Positions 35,778 to 43,599 of a stretch of DNA of 64,000 bases are shown one piece after another. Where the stretch lies: contig NZ_AUBC01000001.1 in assembly GCF_000429045.1 (NCBI RefSeq), positions 189,744 to 253,743 of the forward strand. Reading direction: 5' to 3'. The translations under genes were made by a program, and so were the position numbers. The stretch is from Salinarimonas rosea DSM 21201 (GTDB lineage: Bacteria; Pseudomonadota; Alphaproteobacteria; Rhizobiales; Beijerinckiaceae). The notes below the pieces were generated by a model. That model did no database searches. It was not told the DNA's origin and saw only the letters and a program-made list of their open reading frames with translations. How positions within the stretch are numbered: the stretch's first letter is position 1; the number at the start of each line of letters is the position of its first letter.

Positions 35778-36634
35778 CCGCCCTGCCGCTGCGCCGCCGC
35801 CGCGAGCGCCGGGTCGCGCAGGAAGCGGATCAGCCCCTGCACGGGCGGCTCGAAATAGTCGCGCCGGCGCATCACGAGATCGAACGGCTCGACCACGCCG
35901 ATCGGGACGAAGTCCAGCCCCGCGGCCATCGCCGCCGCGCGCACGCCGACGCCGGCGTCGGCCTCGCCGGCCGCGACGAGGCTCGCGAGGTCGGCCTGGG
36001 TCTGCGCCGGCCGGGCGGCGCGCGGCAGCGCGTCCGCCGCGATGCCGGCGCGGGCGAGGAGCGTATCCGTCAGGAGCCGCGTCCCGGCACCGTCGGGCCG
36101 CGGCGCCAGGCGCGCGCCCGAGGACGCGAGGTCCGCCACCGTGCGGATGCCGAGCGGGTTGCCCGCCGCGACGACGAGGCCCTGCTCGCGGGTGCAGAAA
36201 CGGATCATCACGATATCGGGGAACGGCAGGGCGCGGCGTACCGCATCGACGTTGTAGGCGCCCGTGTCCGGCTCCAGCAGGTGGACGCCCGCGAGCGCCG
36301 CCTCGCCGCGCGCGAGCCGCTCGAGCCCGTCCAGCGAGCCGCGCGCCAGCACCGCGAGCCCGCTCTCGGAGCTGCGCAGCGCCCATTCGAGCAGCGGATC
36401 GGACGAGCCGGCGTAGATCGCCGGCGGCGGGCTCGCGAATCGGCTCGGCGCCTCGGTATGCGCCTCGAGCCAGCGATCGACGAGGCGGCGCGAGAACAGG
36501 AGCTTGCCCGTGGCGCGGGTGCAGGGGATCTGCCCACGCCCCGCCATCTCGTAGACGGTTCGCTCCTTGAGCCTCAAGTAGGCGGCGACCTCGGCCGTCG
36601 TCATCAGGTCCACTGCATTTTTCTCCGTTCTCAT
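35735..36634 (-). CDS. One-component regulator: excisionase-type HTH fused to PBP-like sensor
   Basis: A 299-residue protein. Residues about 8-60 are a MerR/Xis-like HTH_17 domain (M-T-T-A-E-V-A-A-Y-L-R-L-K-E-R-T-V-Y-E-M-A). The rest is a periplasmic-binding-protein-like domain (PF12727 type) without a signal peptide, hence cytosolic: Y-A-G-S-S-D-P-L-L-E-W-A-L then P-D-G-A-G-T-R-L-L. Proteins of this architecture are found beside molybdate/tungstate importers and probably sense the oxyanion directly. It is divergent from tupB across 70 bp. The start may alternatively be at the ATG ten codons in (36604). Confidence 0.87.
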   Translation of the reverse strand: MRTEKNAVDLMTTAEVAAYLRLKERTVYEMAGRGQIPCTRATGKLLFSRRLVDRWLEAHTEAPSRFASPPPAIYAGSSDPLLEWALRSSESGLAVLARGSLDGLERLARGEAALAGVHLLEPDTGAYNVDAVRRALPFPDIVMIRFCTREQGLVVAAGNPLGIRTVADLASSGARLAPRPDGAGTRLLTDTLLARAGIAADALPRAARPAQTQADLASLVAAGEADAGVGVRAAAMAAGLDFVPIGVVEPFDLVMRRRDYFEPPVQGLIRFLRDPALAAAAQRQGGYDLSEAGRVVFNA

Positions 36635-36663
36635 GCAATAATTCCGTTCTTGCCGGTTTCCGT
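36624..36663. promoter_or_regulatory. Direct repeats between regulator and tungstate operon
   Basis: TCCGTTCT occurs at 36624-36631 and again at 36643-36650, 19 bases (nearly two helical turns) apart. A partial TCCGT follows at 36659-36663. The repeats straddle the regulator start codon and face the divergent tupB gene, a fitting place for an autoregulatory operator. Binding is inferred. Confidence 0.42.
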
Positions 36664-36704
36664 CGCCGAATCCAGAATGGGGGACACCGTACGCAGATCT
36701 CCCG

Positions 36705-37418
36705 ATGTCCGATTCAGCCTTCGCCGCCGCCTTCGGCCTCGTTCTCGCGCGCGATCCCGCGCTCGTCGAGATCGTCGTGCTGTCGCTGCGCGTGACGCTC
36801 AGCGCCGTCGTGATCGCCTGCGCGATCGGCCTGCCGCTGGGCGCCGGGCTCGCGCTCGCACGCTTTCCCGGGCGCGGCGCCGTGATCGTGCTGGTCAACG
36901 CGTTGATGGGGCTGCCGCCGGTCGTGGCGGGGCTCGTGCTCTACATCGTGCTCTCCCGCTCCGGCCCGCTCGGGGATCTCGGGCTCCTGTTCACGCCCAC
37001 CGCGATGATCCTCGCCCAGGCCGTGCTGATCCTGCCGATCGTCACCGCGCTCACCCGCCAGACGGTCGAGGACCTCTGGGAGGAGTATCGCGAACAGCTC
37101 ATCTCGCTGGGCTCGTCCCGCGGCCGCGCGATCCCGACGCTCCTGTGGGACGCGCGCTTCTCGCTCACGACGGCGGTCCTCGCCGGCTTCGGACGGGCGA
37201 GCGCCGAGGTCGGCGCGGTGCTCATCGTCGGCGGCAACATCGCCGGCTACACGCGCACGATGACCACGGCGATCGCCCTGGAGACGAGCCGCGGCGACCT
37301 CGCGCTGGCGCTGGGGCTCGGCATCGTCCTGCTCGCGATCACGCTCGCGCTCAATGCGGGCGCGTACGGAAGCGCGCAGCTCGGCGCCAGGCTGGCGGGT
37401 CGAGGCGCCGATGCGTGA
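36705..37418 (+). CDS. tupB: Tungstate ABC transporter permease (TupB-type)
   Basis: A 237-residue permease with about five helices and the coupling loop E-E-Y-R-E-Q-L-I-S-L-G-S-S-R-G. G-F-G-R-A-S-A-E-V-G-A-V-L-I-V-G-G-N-I follows, typical of TupB/WtpB-like proteins and distinct from ModB. Substrate assignment follows the TupA-type binding protein two genes downstream. Its stop overlaps the next gene by eight bases. Confidence 0.88.
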   Translation: MSDSAFAAAFGLVLARDPALVEIVVLSLRVTLSAVVIACAIGLPLGAGLALARFPGRGAVIVLVNALMGLPPVVAGLVLYIVLSRSGPLGDLGLLFTPTAMILAQAVLILPIVTALTRQTVEDLWEEYREQLISLGSSRGRAIPTLLWDARFSLTTAVLAGFGRASAEVGAVLIVGGNIAGYTRTMTTAIALETSRGDLALALGLGIVLLAITLALNAGAYGSAQLGARLAGRGADA

Positions 37419-38142
37419 GACGCCCTCGATCCTGCCGCTGCGCCTGGAGGGCGTCGGCTACGAGGCCGGCGGCCGCCGGCTCCTGGCCGACGTCCACCTC
37501 GAGGTCGCGCGCAGCGCGCGCATCGCCGTGGTCGGTCCCAACGGCGCGGGCAAGAGCCTGACCCTGCGCATCGCCCACGGCCTGATCGCGCCGAGCGCCG
37601 GGCGGGTCGCGTGGTCCGGCCCGGCGGCGAGCGCGGCGCGCGCGGGGCGCGGGCACGCGATGGTGTTCCAGCGCCCGGTCCTGCTGCGCCGCTCGGCGCG
37701 CGCGAACCTCACCCACGCGCTCGCGCTCCACGGCGTCGCGCGCGGCGAGCGCCGGCGGCGGGCCGACGACGCGCTCGCCCGTTTCGGCCTGGCCTCGCTC
37801 GCGGGTGCGCCCGCGCGCGTGCTGTCGGGCGGCGAGCAGCAGCGCCTCGCCATGGCGCGGGCCTGGGCGCTCTCCCCCGAGCTCATCTTCCTCGACGAGC
37901 CGACCGCGCCCCTCGACCCGGCCGCGACCCGCGGCGTCGAGGACGTGATCCGCACCTTCCAGGCGGAGGGCGTCGCCACCGTCATCACCACGCACGATCT
38001 CGCCCAGGCCCGGCGGCTGGCGGAGGAGATCGTGCTGATGCACCGCGGACGGGTCGTCGAGCAGGGACCCGCGGATTGCTTCTTCACCCGGCCGCAGAGC
38101 CCCGAAGGCCGCGCCTTCGTCGCGGGGGAGCTCCTGTGGTGA
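37411..38142 (+). CDS. tupC: Tungstate ABC transporter ATPase (TupC-type)
   Basis: A 243-residue ATPase: Walker A G-P-N-G-A-G-K-S-L-T, the Q-loop M-V-F-Q-R-P-V-L-L-R-R-S-A, signature L-S-G-G-E-Q-Q-R-L-A-M-A-R-A-W and Walker B L-I-F-L-D-E-P-T-A. The Q-R-P-V-L-L-R-R-S stretch is characteristic of TupC-like subunits. The ATG at 37411 lies inside the end of tupB, indicating coupling. It has no TOBE domain. Confidence 0.88.
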   Translation: MRETPSILPLRLEGVGYEAGGRRLLADVHLEVARSARIAVVGPNGAGKSLTLRIAHGLIAPSAGRVAWSGPAASAARAGRGHAMVFQRPVLLRRSARANLTHALALHGVARGERRRRADDALARFGLASLAGAPARVLSGGEQQRLAMARAWALSPELIFLDEPTAPLDPAATRGVEDVIRTFQAEGVATVITTHDLAQARRLAEEIVLMHRGRVVEQGPADCFFTRPQSPEGRAFVAGELLW

Positions 38143-38194
38143 GGCGCGATTCCGACGCGCGGGGATCTCCCCGCGGCTTCAGAGGAGACACCCC

Positions 38195-39025
38195 GTGGAC
38201 CGTTCCAGGATTCGCCGCACGATCCTCGCCGCCGCCGTCGCGCTCCTGCCCTTCGCGACGCCCGGCGTGGCGCAGGAGCGCTTCATCACCGTCGCCTCCA
38301 CGACGTCGACGGTGAATTCCGGCCTGTTCGAGGCGATCCTCCCGGCCTTCACGGAGGAGACCGGAATCGGGGTGCGCGTCGTCTCCCAGGGCACCGGGCA
38401 GGCGCTCGAGACCGGCCGGCGCGGCGACGCCGACGTCGTCTTCGTCCATTCCCGTCCCGCCGAGGAGCAGTTCGTGGCGGAGGGCTACGGCGTCGCCCGA
38501 ATACCGGTGATGTACAACGACTTCGTCGTCGTCGGCCCGCAGGCGGACCCTGCGGGGATCGCCGGCGGCAGCGACTCCGTCGCGGCGCTCGCCGCGATCG
38601 CGCAGGCCCGGGCGCTCTTCGCCTCCCGCGGCGACGATTCGGGCACGCACCAGGCCGAGAAGCGCCTTTGGGAGGCCGCCGGGGTGTCTCCCGAGGGCTC
38701 CTGGTACCGCGAGACCGGCTCCGGCATGGGCACGACGCTCAACATCGCCGCCGAGATGCCCGCCTACGCGCTCACCGACCGCGGCACCTGGCTCTCCTTC
38801 GAGAACAAGGCCGATCTCGAGATCCTCGTCGAGGGCGACCGGCGGCTGTTCAACCAGTACGGCGTCATCCTGGTCTCGCCGGAGCGGCACCCGCACGTGA
38901 AGGCCGACGACGCCCGCGCCTTCATCGACTGGCTCGTCTCGCCCGAGGGCCAGGGCGCCATCGCCGGCTACACGATCGGCGGCGAGCAGCTGTTCTTCCC
39001 CAATGCCGACGAGCCGGGCGCCTGA
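38195..39025 (+). CDS. tupA: Tungstate-binding periplasmic protein TupA
   Basis: A 276-residue binding protein with a signal peptide ending V-A-Q. The N-terminal oxyanion motif V-A-S-T-T-S-T-V-N-S-G-L is the hallmark T-T-T-S/T-T-S-T of TupA. R-G-D-A-D-V-V-F-V-H, Y-N-D-F-V-V-V-G-P and S-R-G-D-D-S-G-T-H follow, all family blocks. TupA prefers tungstate over molybdate very strongly in characterised cases. It starts at GTG, with AGAGGAGA upstream. Unusually, the binding protein is the last gene of the operon. Confidence 0.92.
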   Translation: MDRSRIRRTILAAAVALLPFATPGVAQERFITVASTTSTVNSGLFEAILPAFTEETGIGVRVVSQGTGQALETGRRGDADVVFVHSRPAEEQFVAEGYGVARIPVMYNDFVVVGPQADPAGIAGGSDSVAALAAIAQARALFASRGDDSGTHQAEKRLWEAAGVSPEGSWYRETGSGMGTTLNIAAEMPAYALTDRGTWLSFENKADLEILVEGDRRLFNQYGVILVSPERHPHVKADDARAFIDWLVSPEGQGAIAGYTIGGEQLFFPNADEPGA

Positions 39026-39090
39026 CCGTCATCCGAACGAGACAGGTATCGGTGTAAGCGCGAATGGCGCGGGCGTGCGCCCGCCGCTAG

Positions 39091-39133
39091 CCTCTCCTCG
39101 AGCGGGCCACCCGAGGTCCGGATCGAGGAGAGG
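39091..39133 (+). promoter_or_regulatory. Inverted repeat that can mask the bchI ribosome-binding site
   Basis: CCTCTCCTCGA (39091-39101) pairs perfectly with TCGAGGAGAGG (39123-39133). The right arm contains the GGAGAGG Shine-Dalgarno two bases ahead of the bchI ATG. Within the 21-base loop a second CGAGG (39112-39116) can pair with the same CCTCG (39096-39100), giving an alternative short hairpin that would leave the ribosome site open. The pairing is seen; control of bchI by it is inferred. Confidence 0.5.
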
Positions 39134-39135
39134 AC

Positions 39136-40194
39136 ATGCGTCAGGTCTACCCGTTCTCGGCGATCGTCGGCCAGGACGAGATGAAGCTCGCGCTGGAGAT
39201 CGCCGCCGTCGACCAGTCGGTCGGCGGCGTGCTCGTCTTCGGTGACCGCGGCACCGGCAAGTCCACCGCCGTGCGCGCGCTCGCGGGCCTGCTGCCGCCG
39301 ATGAAGGTGGTCGAGCACTGTGCCTACAATTGCGATCCGGCCAAGCCGCGCGGCGAGTGCCAGTCCTGCGCCGCGCGCGAGGCGGCGGGTGCGTCCTTCA
39401 CCGCCGTCGAGGTGCCGGTCCCCGTCGTCGACCTGCCGCTCGGCGCGACCGAGGACCGCGTCGTCGGCGCGCTCGACCTGGAGCGGGCGATCACCAGGGG
39501 CGAGAAGGCCTTCGAGGCCGGGCTCCTCGCCCGCGCCCATCGCGGCTTCCTCTACATCGACGAGGTCAACCTGCTCGAGGACCACCTCGTCGACCTGCTC
39601 CTCGACGTCGCCGCCTCGGGCGAGAACGTGGTGGAGCGCGAGGGGCTCTCCGTGCGCCATCCGGCGCGCTTCGTCCTCGTCGGCTCGGGCAACCCCGAGG
39701 AGGGGGAGCTGCGCCCGCAGCTGCTCGACCGGTTCGGCCTCTCCGTCGACGTGAAGACGCCCGCCGACATCCCGACGCGCGTCGCCATCGTGCGCCGCCG
39801 CGACGCGTTCGAGCGCGATCCGGCCGCCTTCATCGCGGACCACGCCGAGGCGGACGCGCGGCTGCGCAAGCGCATCGCCGCCGCGCGCGGCCGCCTGCCG
39901 GAGACGCTCGTCTCGGAGGAAGCACTAGAGGCCGCCGCACGGCTGTGCGTCGCGCTCGGCACGGACGGGCTGCGCGGCGAGATCACGCTGATCCGCGCCG
40001 CCCGCGCCCTCGCGGCGCTGGAGGGCGTCGAGGAGGTCGGCCTCGCCGCGCTGCGCGCCGTCGCACCGCTGGCGCTGCGCCACCGCCTGCGCCGCAATCC
40101 GCTCGACGATTCCGGGTCGGGGGTGCGGGTCGAGCGGGCGCTCGCCGAGGTGATCCCGGCGGAGGTCGCCTCCCCGAAAGCCCTCGCGTCGTGA
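39136..40194 (+). CDS. bchI: Magnesium chelatase ATPase subunit I (BchI)
   Basis: A 352-residue AAA+ protein: Walker A F-G-D-R-G-T-G-K-S-T, the family cysteine block C-A-Y-N-C-D-P then C-Q-S-C, Walker B G-F-L-Y-I-D-E-V-N-L-L-E-D, and the sensor region V-G-S-G-N-P-E-E-G-E-L-R-P-Q-L-L-D-R-F-G. BchI hexamers power Mg2+ insertion into protoporphyrin IX, the first committed step of bacteriochlorophyll synthesis. The stop overlaps the bchD start (GTGA). Cobalamin chelatase CobS/ChlI homologues are less likely given the coupled bchD and bchO. Confidence 0.94.
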   Translation: MRQVYPFSAIVGQDEMKLALEIAAVDQSVGGVLVFGDRGTGKSTAVRALAGLLPPMKVVEHCAYNCDPAKPRGECQSCAAREAAGASFTAVEVPVPVVDLPLGATEDRVVGALDLERAITRGEKAFEAGLLARAHRGFLYIDEVNLLEDHLVDLLLDVAASGENVVEREGLSVRHPARFVLVGSGNPEEGELRPQLLDRFGLSVDVKTPADIPTRVAIVRRRDAFERDPAAFIADHAEADARLRKRIAAARGRLPETLVSEEALEAAARLCVALGTDGLRGEITLIRAARALAALEGVEEVGLAALRAVAPLALRHRLRRNPLDDSGSGVRVERALAEVIPAEVASPKALAS

Positions 40195-42032
40195 ACGCGG
40201 AAGCGCCGCGGACGCTCTCGGAGACCTGGCGCGCCGCCGCCCGGGCCGCGGCGCTCGTGGCGATCGATCCGGCCGGCCTCGGCGGCGCGTCCCTGCGTGC
40301 CGCCGCCGGCCCCGTGCGCGACCGCTGGCTCGCCTGGCTGCGGCATCTGCTGCCCGAGGGCACGCCCTTCCGGCGCGTGCCGGCGTGCATCGACGACGAC
40401 CGGCTGCTCGGCGGGCTCGACCTCGTCGCCACGCTGAAGGCCGGGCGGCCGGTGATCGGGCGCGGCATCCTCGCCGAGGCGGACGGCGGCATCGTCGTCC
40501 TCGCCATGGCCGAGCGCCTGCCCGGCACCGTCGCCGGCAGGCTCGCCTCCGTGCTCGACGGTCGCGCGGTGCGCCTCGAGCGCGAGGGGCTCGCCGCGAC
40601 GCTCGAGACCCATATCGGCGTGGTCGCCCTCGACGAGGGCCGCGAGGAGGACGAACGCCCGCCCGACGCCCTGCTCGACCGGCTCGCGTTCCTGATAGAC
40701 CTCACTGGGGTCTCCCACCGCGAGACCGGGGACCCGGGCATCGCCCCCGCCGCGATCGCGGCGGCGCGGGCGCGGCTGCCGTCGGTCGCAGTCTCGGACG
40801 CGCGGCTGGAGGCCCTCTGTGGCTCGGCGGCAGCGGTCGCCATCGCCTCGCTGCGCGCGCCGCTGCTCGCGCTGCGCGCCGCGCGCGCGCTCGCGGCGCT
40901 CGACGGACGGGCCGAGGTGTCGGACGAGGACGTCTCGGAGGCGTTCCGCCTCGTGCTCGCCCCGCGCGCCCGCGCCCTCCCGCCGGCGCCCCGCGACGGC
41001 GAGGACGATGCCGAGCCGCCGCCCGACGAGGCCGATCGTGCGGGCGACGCCCCTCCCCCCGACGACCCGCCGGCCGCGGACGAGACGCCGGAGGACCCGG
41101 CCCCGGACGAGACCGAGGAACGCCCCCTCACGGCCGAGGAGCTGCAGAACCTCGTGCTCGAGGCCGCGAAGGCGATCCTGCCCGAGGACCTGCTCGCGCA
41201 GCTGCGCGCCGGCGTCGCCGGCCTGAAGACCGCCCGCACGCGCGGCGAGACCGGCGCCCGCGCCCGCCCGGGCGTCACCGGCCGCCCCGCCGGATCGCGT
41301 CCGGGCGAGCCGCGGCGCGGCGCGCGGCTCGACCTCGTCTCGACGCTGCGCGCGGCGGCACCCTGGCAACCGCTGCGCACCCGCGGTCGCGACGCCACCG
41401 CCGGCGGTCCCCGCGTCGCCGTGCGGCGCGAGGATTTCCGCGTGGGCGTGCGCAAGCCCACCATCCGCCGCACCACGATCTTCGCCGTCGACGCCTCGGG
41501 CTCCTCCGCCCTCGCCCGCCTCGCCGAGGCGAAGGGTGCCGTCGAGCTGCTGCTCGCGGAATGCTACGTGCGGCGCGACCGCGTCGCCCTCGTCGCCTTC
41601 CGCAACCGCGACGCCGAGCTCGTGCTCGAGCCGACGCGCTCGCTCGCGCGGGCGAAGCGGGCGCTCGCCGGCCTCGCCGGCGGCGGCGCGACGCCGCTCT
41701 CGCGCGGGATCGAGGCCGCGCTCGCCTGCGCCGACGCCGTCCGGCGCAAGGGCGAGGATCCCGCGATCGTGCTCCTCACCGACGGCAAGACCAACATCGA
41801 CCGCTCCGGCGAGCCGGGCCGCGAGGCGGCCCGCGAGGACGCCCTCGCCGCCGCCCGCGAGGCGCGCGCGCGCGGCATCGTCGCCCTCGTCGTCGACATC
41901 TCTCGCGCCGGCCAGCCGCTGGCGCAGGAGATCGCGTCCACGATGGGCGCGCGCTACCTCGCGCTGCCCTACGCCGACGCCGCGACGCTCTCCTCCGCCG
42001 TGACCGCGGCGCTGCCCGCGCAGCGCGGGTGA
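40191..42032 (+). CDS. bchD: Magnesium chelatase subunit D (BchD)
   Basis: A 613-residue protein. A degenerate AAA+ domain lacking a Walker A motif lies at about residues 20-250. A Pro/Asp/Glu-rich linker (about 265-315) follows, then a VWA integrin-I domain with the MIDAS start V-D-A-S-G-S-S and L-L-T-D-G-K-T-N. BchD forms the platform between BchI hexamers and the porphyrin-binding BchH, which is not in this window. It starts at GTG overlapping bchI and ends overlapping bchO (GTGA). Confidence 0.94.
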   Translation: MNAEAPRTLSETWRAAARAAALVAIDPAGLGGASLRAAAGPVRDRWLAWLRHLLPEGTPFRRVPACIDDDRLLGGLDLVATLKAGRPVIGRGILAEADGGIVVLAMAERLPGTVAGRLASVLDGRAVRLEREGLAATLETHIGVVALDEGREEDERPPDALLDRLAFLIDLTGVSHRETGDPGIAPAAIAAARARLPSVAVSDARLEALCGSAAAVAIASLRAPLLALRAARALAALDGRAEVSDEDVSEAFRLVLAPRARALPPAPRDGEDDAEPPPDEADRAGDAPPPDDPPAADETPEDPAPDETEERPLTAEELQNLVLEAAKAILPEDLLAQLRAGVAGLKTARTRGETGARARPGVTGRPAGSRPGEPRRGARLDLVSTLRAAAPWQPLRTRGRDATAGGPRVAVRREDFRVGVRKPTIRRTTIFAVDASGSSALARLAEAKGAVELLLAECYVRRDRVALVAFRNRDAELVLEPTRSLARAKRALAGLAGGGATPLSRGIEAALACADAVRRKGEDPAIVLLTDGKTNIDRSGEPGREAAREDALAAAREARARGIVALVVDISRAGQPLAQEIASTMGARYLALPYADAATLSSAVTAALPAQRG

Positions 42033-42937
42033 GCGCGGTGGGCCGGCTCGACTGGGCGCGCGACGGGGCGGACTGGCCCAACCGCGAGGCCTCGCTCTTC
42101 GTGCGCGCCGCCGGTGCGCTCTGGCACGTCCAGCGCATGGGTGCGCCCGAGGCGCCGACTCTCCTGCTGGCCCACGGCACCGCCGCCTCCAGCCATTCCT
42201 GGCGCGACCTGATGCCCCTGCTCGCGGACGATTTCGACGTGATCGCCTGCGATCTCCCCGGCCACGGCTTCAGCGAGCCGATGGCCCGCGGGCGCCCGAG
42301 CCTGCCCGGCATGGCCCGCGCGCTCGCCGATCTCCTCGCGGCGCTCGATGCCCGCCCCGCGCTCGTCGTCGGGCATTCGGCGGGCGCCGCGCTGACGATC
42401 CGCATGGTGCTCGACCGGCGGATCGCGCCCGCCGGCATCGTCGCCATCAACGGCGCGCTGATGCCCTTCGGCGGCGTGGCCGGGCGCGTGTTCTCGCCGC
42501 TGGCGAAGCTGATGGCGCTCAATCCGCTCGTCCCGCGCTTCGTCTCGGCGAGCGCGGCGGACCGGGCCGGCGTCGAGCGCCTGATCCGCAACACCGGCTC
42601 GACCCTCGACGCGCGAGGCGTCGAGCTCTACCGCCGGCTCGTCGCCGACCCGGGCCACGTCCACGGTGCGCTCGCGATGATGGCGCACTGGGACCTCGAT
42701 GCGCTCGTCGCCGACCTGCCCGGGCTCGCGACCCCGCTCCTGCTCGTCGTCGGCGATCGCGACGAGGCCGTCGCGCCCGAGGACGCGCGGCGCGTGCGCC
42801 GGCTCGTGCGCCATGCGACGCTCGCGACGATGAAGGGCGTGGGCCATCTCGCGCACGAGGAGCGCCCGGCGGAAACCGCGGCCCTGATCCGGGCGCTGGC
42901 CGGCGAGATCGGCCTCCTCGACGCGCCTCCGGGTTGA
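42029..42937 (+). CDS. bchO: Alpha/beta hydrolase BchO
   Basis: A 302-residue alpha/beta hydrolase with the oxyanion region L-L-A-H-G-T-A-A-S-S-H-S-W, the nucleophile elbow V-G-H-S-A-G-A-A and the late catalytic His in G-V-G-H-L-A-H-E-E. BchO is always linked to magnesium chelatase genes in purple bacteria, and its exact step is still unsettled (a magnesium-chelatase accessory role). It starts at GTG overlapping bchD; a GTG three codons later is possible. The context makes the call secure. Confidence 0.92.
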   Translation: MSAVGRLDWARDGADWPNREASLFVRAAGALWHVQRMGAPEAPTLLLAHGTAASSHSWRDLMPLLADDFDVIACDLPGHGFSEPMARGRPSLPGMARALADLLAALDARPALVVGHSAGAALTIRMVLDRRIAPAGIVAINGALMPFGGVAGRVFSPLAKLMALNPLVPRFVSASAADRAGVERLIRNTGSTLDARGVELYRRLVADPGHVHGALAMMAHWDLDALVADLPGLATPLLLVVGDRDEAVAPEDARRVRRLVRHATLATMKGVGHLAHEERPAETAALIRALAGEIGLLDAPPG

Positions 42938-43090
42938 TCCCGTGGAGAACCGCTCCAAAAAACTCCCGGCGGCGGCCGTGCTTTTCGCCCCGCTGCCGCG
43001 TTGTCGCCGTCGGTGCCGCGGGCTCGCGGCGCACGGCCGCCCGTCGCCCTCGCGACCCGGACGCGAAGAAAATAGGGAGAACGAGACCCC

Positions 43091-43495
43091 ATGCGAAACC
43101 TGTACATCGTCGCCGCCGCCGCGTTCCTCGCCGCCCCCGGCATCGCCGCCGCCCAGGAGGCCGCGGGCGATCCGCAGGCGGGCGAGCGCGTCTTCAACCA
43201 GTGCCGCGCCTGCCACATGGTCGGCGAGAACGCACAGAACCGCGTCGGGCCGGTGCTCAACGACCTGTTCGGCCGCGAGGCCGGCAGCCTCGAGGACTAC
43301 AACTACTCGCAGGCCATGCAGGACTACGACGTGACCTGGACCCACGAGACGTTCCGCACCTACATCAAGGATCCCCGCGGCGAGGTGCCCGGCACGAAGA
43401 TGGTCTATCCCGGCCTGCGGAACGACGAGCAGGTCACCGACCTGATCGCCTATCTCGAGCAATACGACGACGACGCGGACGACGCCGCGCAGTAA
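43091..43495 (+). CDS. Soluble class I cytochrome c (c2-like)
   Basis: A 134-residue exported cytochrome. The signal peptide is cut near A-A-Q-E. The haem-binding motif C-R-A-C-H (about residue 40) follows G-E-R-V-F-N-Q, with R-V-G-P-V-L and the axial Met in P-G-T-K-M-V-Y-P-G. The C-terminal tail is rich in Asp. It is a periplasmic electron carrier. Beside bchIDO it could be the donor to a photosynthetic reaction centre, or simply serve an oxidase. ATAGGGAGA precedes the ATG. Confidence 0.92.
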   Translation: MRNLYIVAAAAFLAAPGIAAAQEAAGDPQAGERVFNQCRACHMVGENAQNRVGPVLNDLFGREAGSLEDYNYSQAMQDYDVTWTHETFRTYIKDPRGEVPGTKMVYPGLRNDEQVTDLIAYLEQYDDDADDAAQ

Positions 43496-43518
43496 GCGGC
43501 ACCGCCGCACACCCGCCC

Positions 43519-43545
43519 GCGGCGCGCGGAACGGTCGCGCGCCGC
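43519..43545 (+). terminator. Perfect 10-bp hairpin after the cytochrome gene
   Basis: GCGGCGCGCG (43519-43528) pairs with CGCGCGCCGC (43536-43545) around a seven-base loop, 24 bases past the cytochrome stop. No T-run follows, so it may be a weak terminator or an mRNA 3'-end stabiliser. Confidence 0.5.
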
Positions 43546-43599
43546 GCAGCGTTGCCGTCGCGCTCGGACCCGGTGGTTTCGATATCGAGGAGAGGCGCG

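Noticed and set aside
39026-39135. PpsR/CrtJ (TGT-N12-ACA) box upstream of bchI
   Set aside because: No such palindrome exists in the 110-bp gap; a lone TGT has no matching ACA at the right distance.
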